Source: an uncultured Eubacteriales bacterium
GTDB taxonomy: Bacteria; Bacillota; Clostridia; Oscillospirales; Oscillospiraceae
Assembly: GCA_900544295.1 (NCBI GenBank)
Contig: UQUO01000082.1
Coordinates: 1 to 5,314, forward strand
Reading direction: 5' to 3'
Length of the DNA stretch: 5,314 bases
Positions 5,246 to 5,314 of the stretch are shown in pieces (within the stretch, counting starts at the first letter, position 1; the number at the start of each line of letters is the position of its first letter). The position numbers were made by a program, and so were the translations under genes. Below the pieces are notes generated by a model. It ran no database searches. It worked only from the letters and a program-made list of their open reading frames with translations, and was not told the origin of the DNA.

Positions 5246-5314
5246 GGGGACGGCGTCCCCGACGTCCCGCCGTCACGGTTTTTGCCAGCCCCACCGCGTT
5301 CCTCCAACCCCCGC
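5246..5314. repeat. interspersed GC-rich repeat, copy 2 (reaches the window edge)
   Basis: Begins with a 6-bp perfect hairpin, GGGGAC-GGC-GTCCCC (5246-5260), then two bases, then CGTCCCGCCGTCACGGT (5263-5279), which differs from copy 1 at one of 17 positions. It ends with TCCAACCCCCGC (5303-5314), 11 of 12 identical to copy 1. The leading hairpin arms differ in sequence from copy 1 but the fold is kept. The true right boundary may lie outside the window. Confidence 0.55.

Larger units (their letters stand above)
5025..5314. other. GC-rich non-coding stretch with repeats, no gene seen
   Basis: No reading frame here has a recognisable protein, a ribosome site or credible codon use; the open frames are arginine-, glycine- and proline-rich products of GC-rich DNA. 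The stretch holds two diverged repeat copies (5130-5198 and 5246-5314) and several GC-rich inverted repeats, such as GCCC/GGGC at 5168-5171 and 5179-5182. No promoter or tRNA was found. It probably belongs to a longer intergenic region continuing past the window. Confidence 0.6.

Noticed and set aside
4909..5307. A 132-codon minus-strand open frame in the right intergenic region
   Set aside because: It runs through the terminator and both repeats, is Gly/Arg/Pro-rich, and its end lies in AT-rich promoter-proximal DNA. No supporting ribosome site or homology.
5025..5314. CRISPR array or tandem repeat
   Set aside because: Only two copies, diverged and widely spaced, each with its own hairpin; no regular short repeat and spacer pattern.

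Overview
The window looks like chromosomal DNA from a high-GC, endospore-forming anaerobic Firmicute (Clostridia; an Oscillospiraceae/Flavonifractor-like lineage is my guess). The basis is a complete nutrient-germinant receptor operon, strongly GC-biased third codon positions, AT-rich Firmicute-style promoters, strong GGAGG ribosome sites and GC-rich intergenic repeats. The genus call is inference only.

Left edge (1-211): a short intergenic region firing in both directions. On the minus strand there is a near-consensus sigma-A promoter (TTGACA, 17 bp, TATATT) preceded by an A/T-rich UP-like tract. It points out of the window and produces at least about 100 nt of leader with possible alternative hairpins; its gene lies beyond position 1. 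On the plus strand a sigma-G-type promoter (TAAATA, 17 bp, CATACTA) lies immediately in front of the germination operon. It sits so close to the ATG that the transcript would be leaderless or nearly so, and no Shine-Dalgarno sequence is visible there.

Centre (212-3954): a tightly packed germination receptor operon in the order A-C-B. GerAA is the membrane protein with a large hydrophilic N-terminal domain, GerAC the lipoprotein, and GerAB the ten-helix permease-like germinant sensor. The A/C junction is an ATGA overlap and the C/B junction is a directly abutting TGA-ATG. Together the three would form one Ger receptor complex in the spore inner membrane, made in the forespore and triggering germination in response to a nutrient that cannot be identified from sequence.

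Right (3951-4900): a complete LysR-type regulator runs convergently. Its stop codon overlaps that of gerAB within the four bases CTAA, with no terminator between them. Its promoter (TTGATA, 17 bp, TATAAT) is overlaid by four copies of the 7-bp half-site GATATTA/TAATATC, which suggests autoregulation.

Right edge (4901-5314): no convincing gene. It holds a strong symmetrical terminator-like hairpin and two diverged copies of a roughly 69-nt GC-rich, hairpin-bearing repeat. The genes are ordinary family members. The less ordinary points are the promoter architecture at both ends of the operon and regulator, the terminator-free convergent junction and the repeats.
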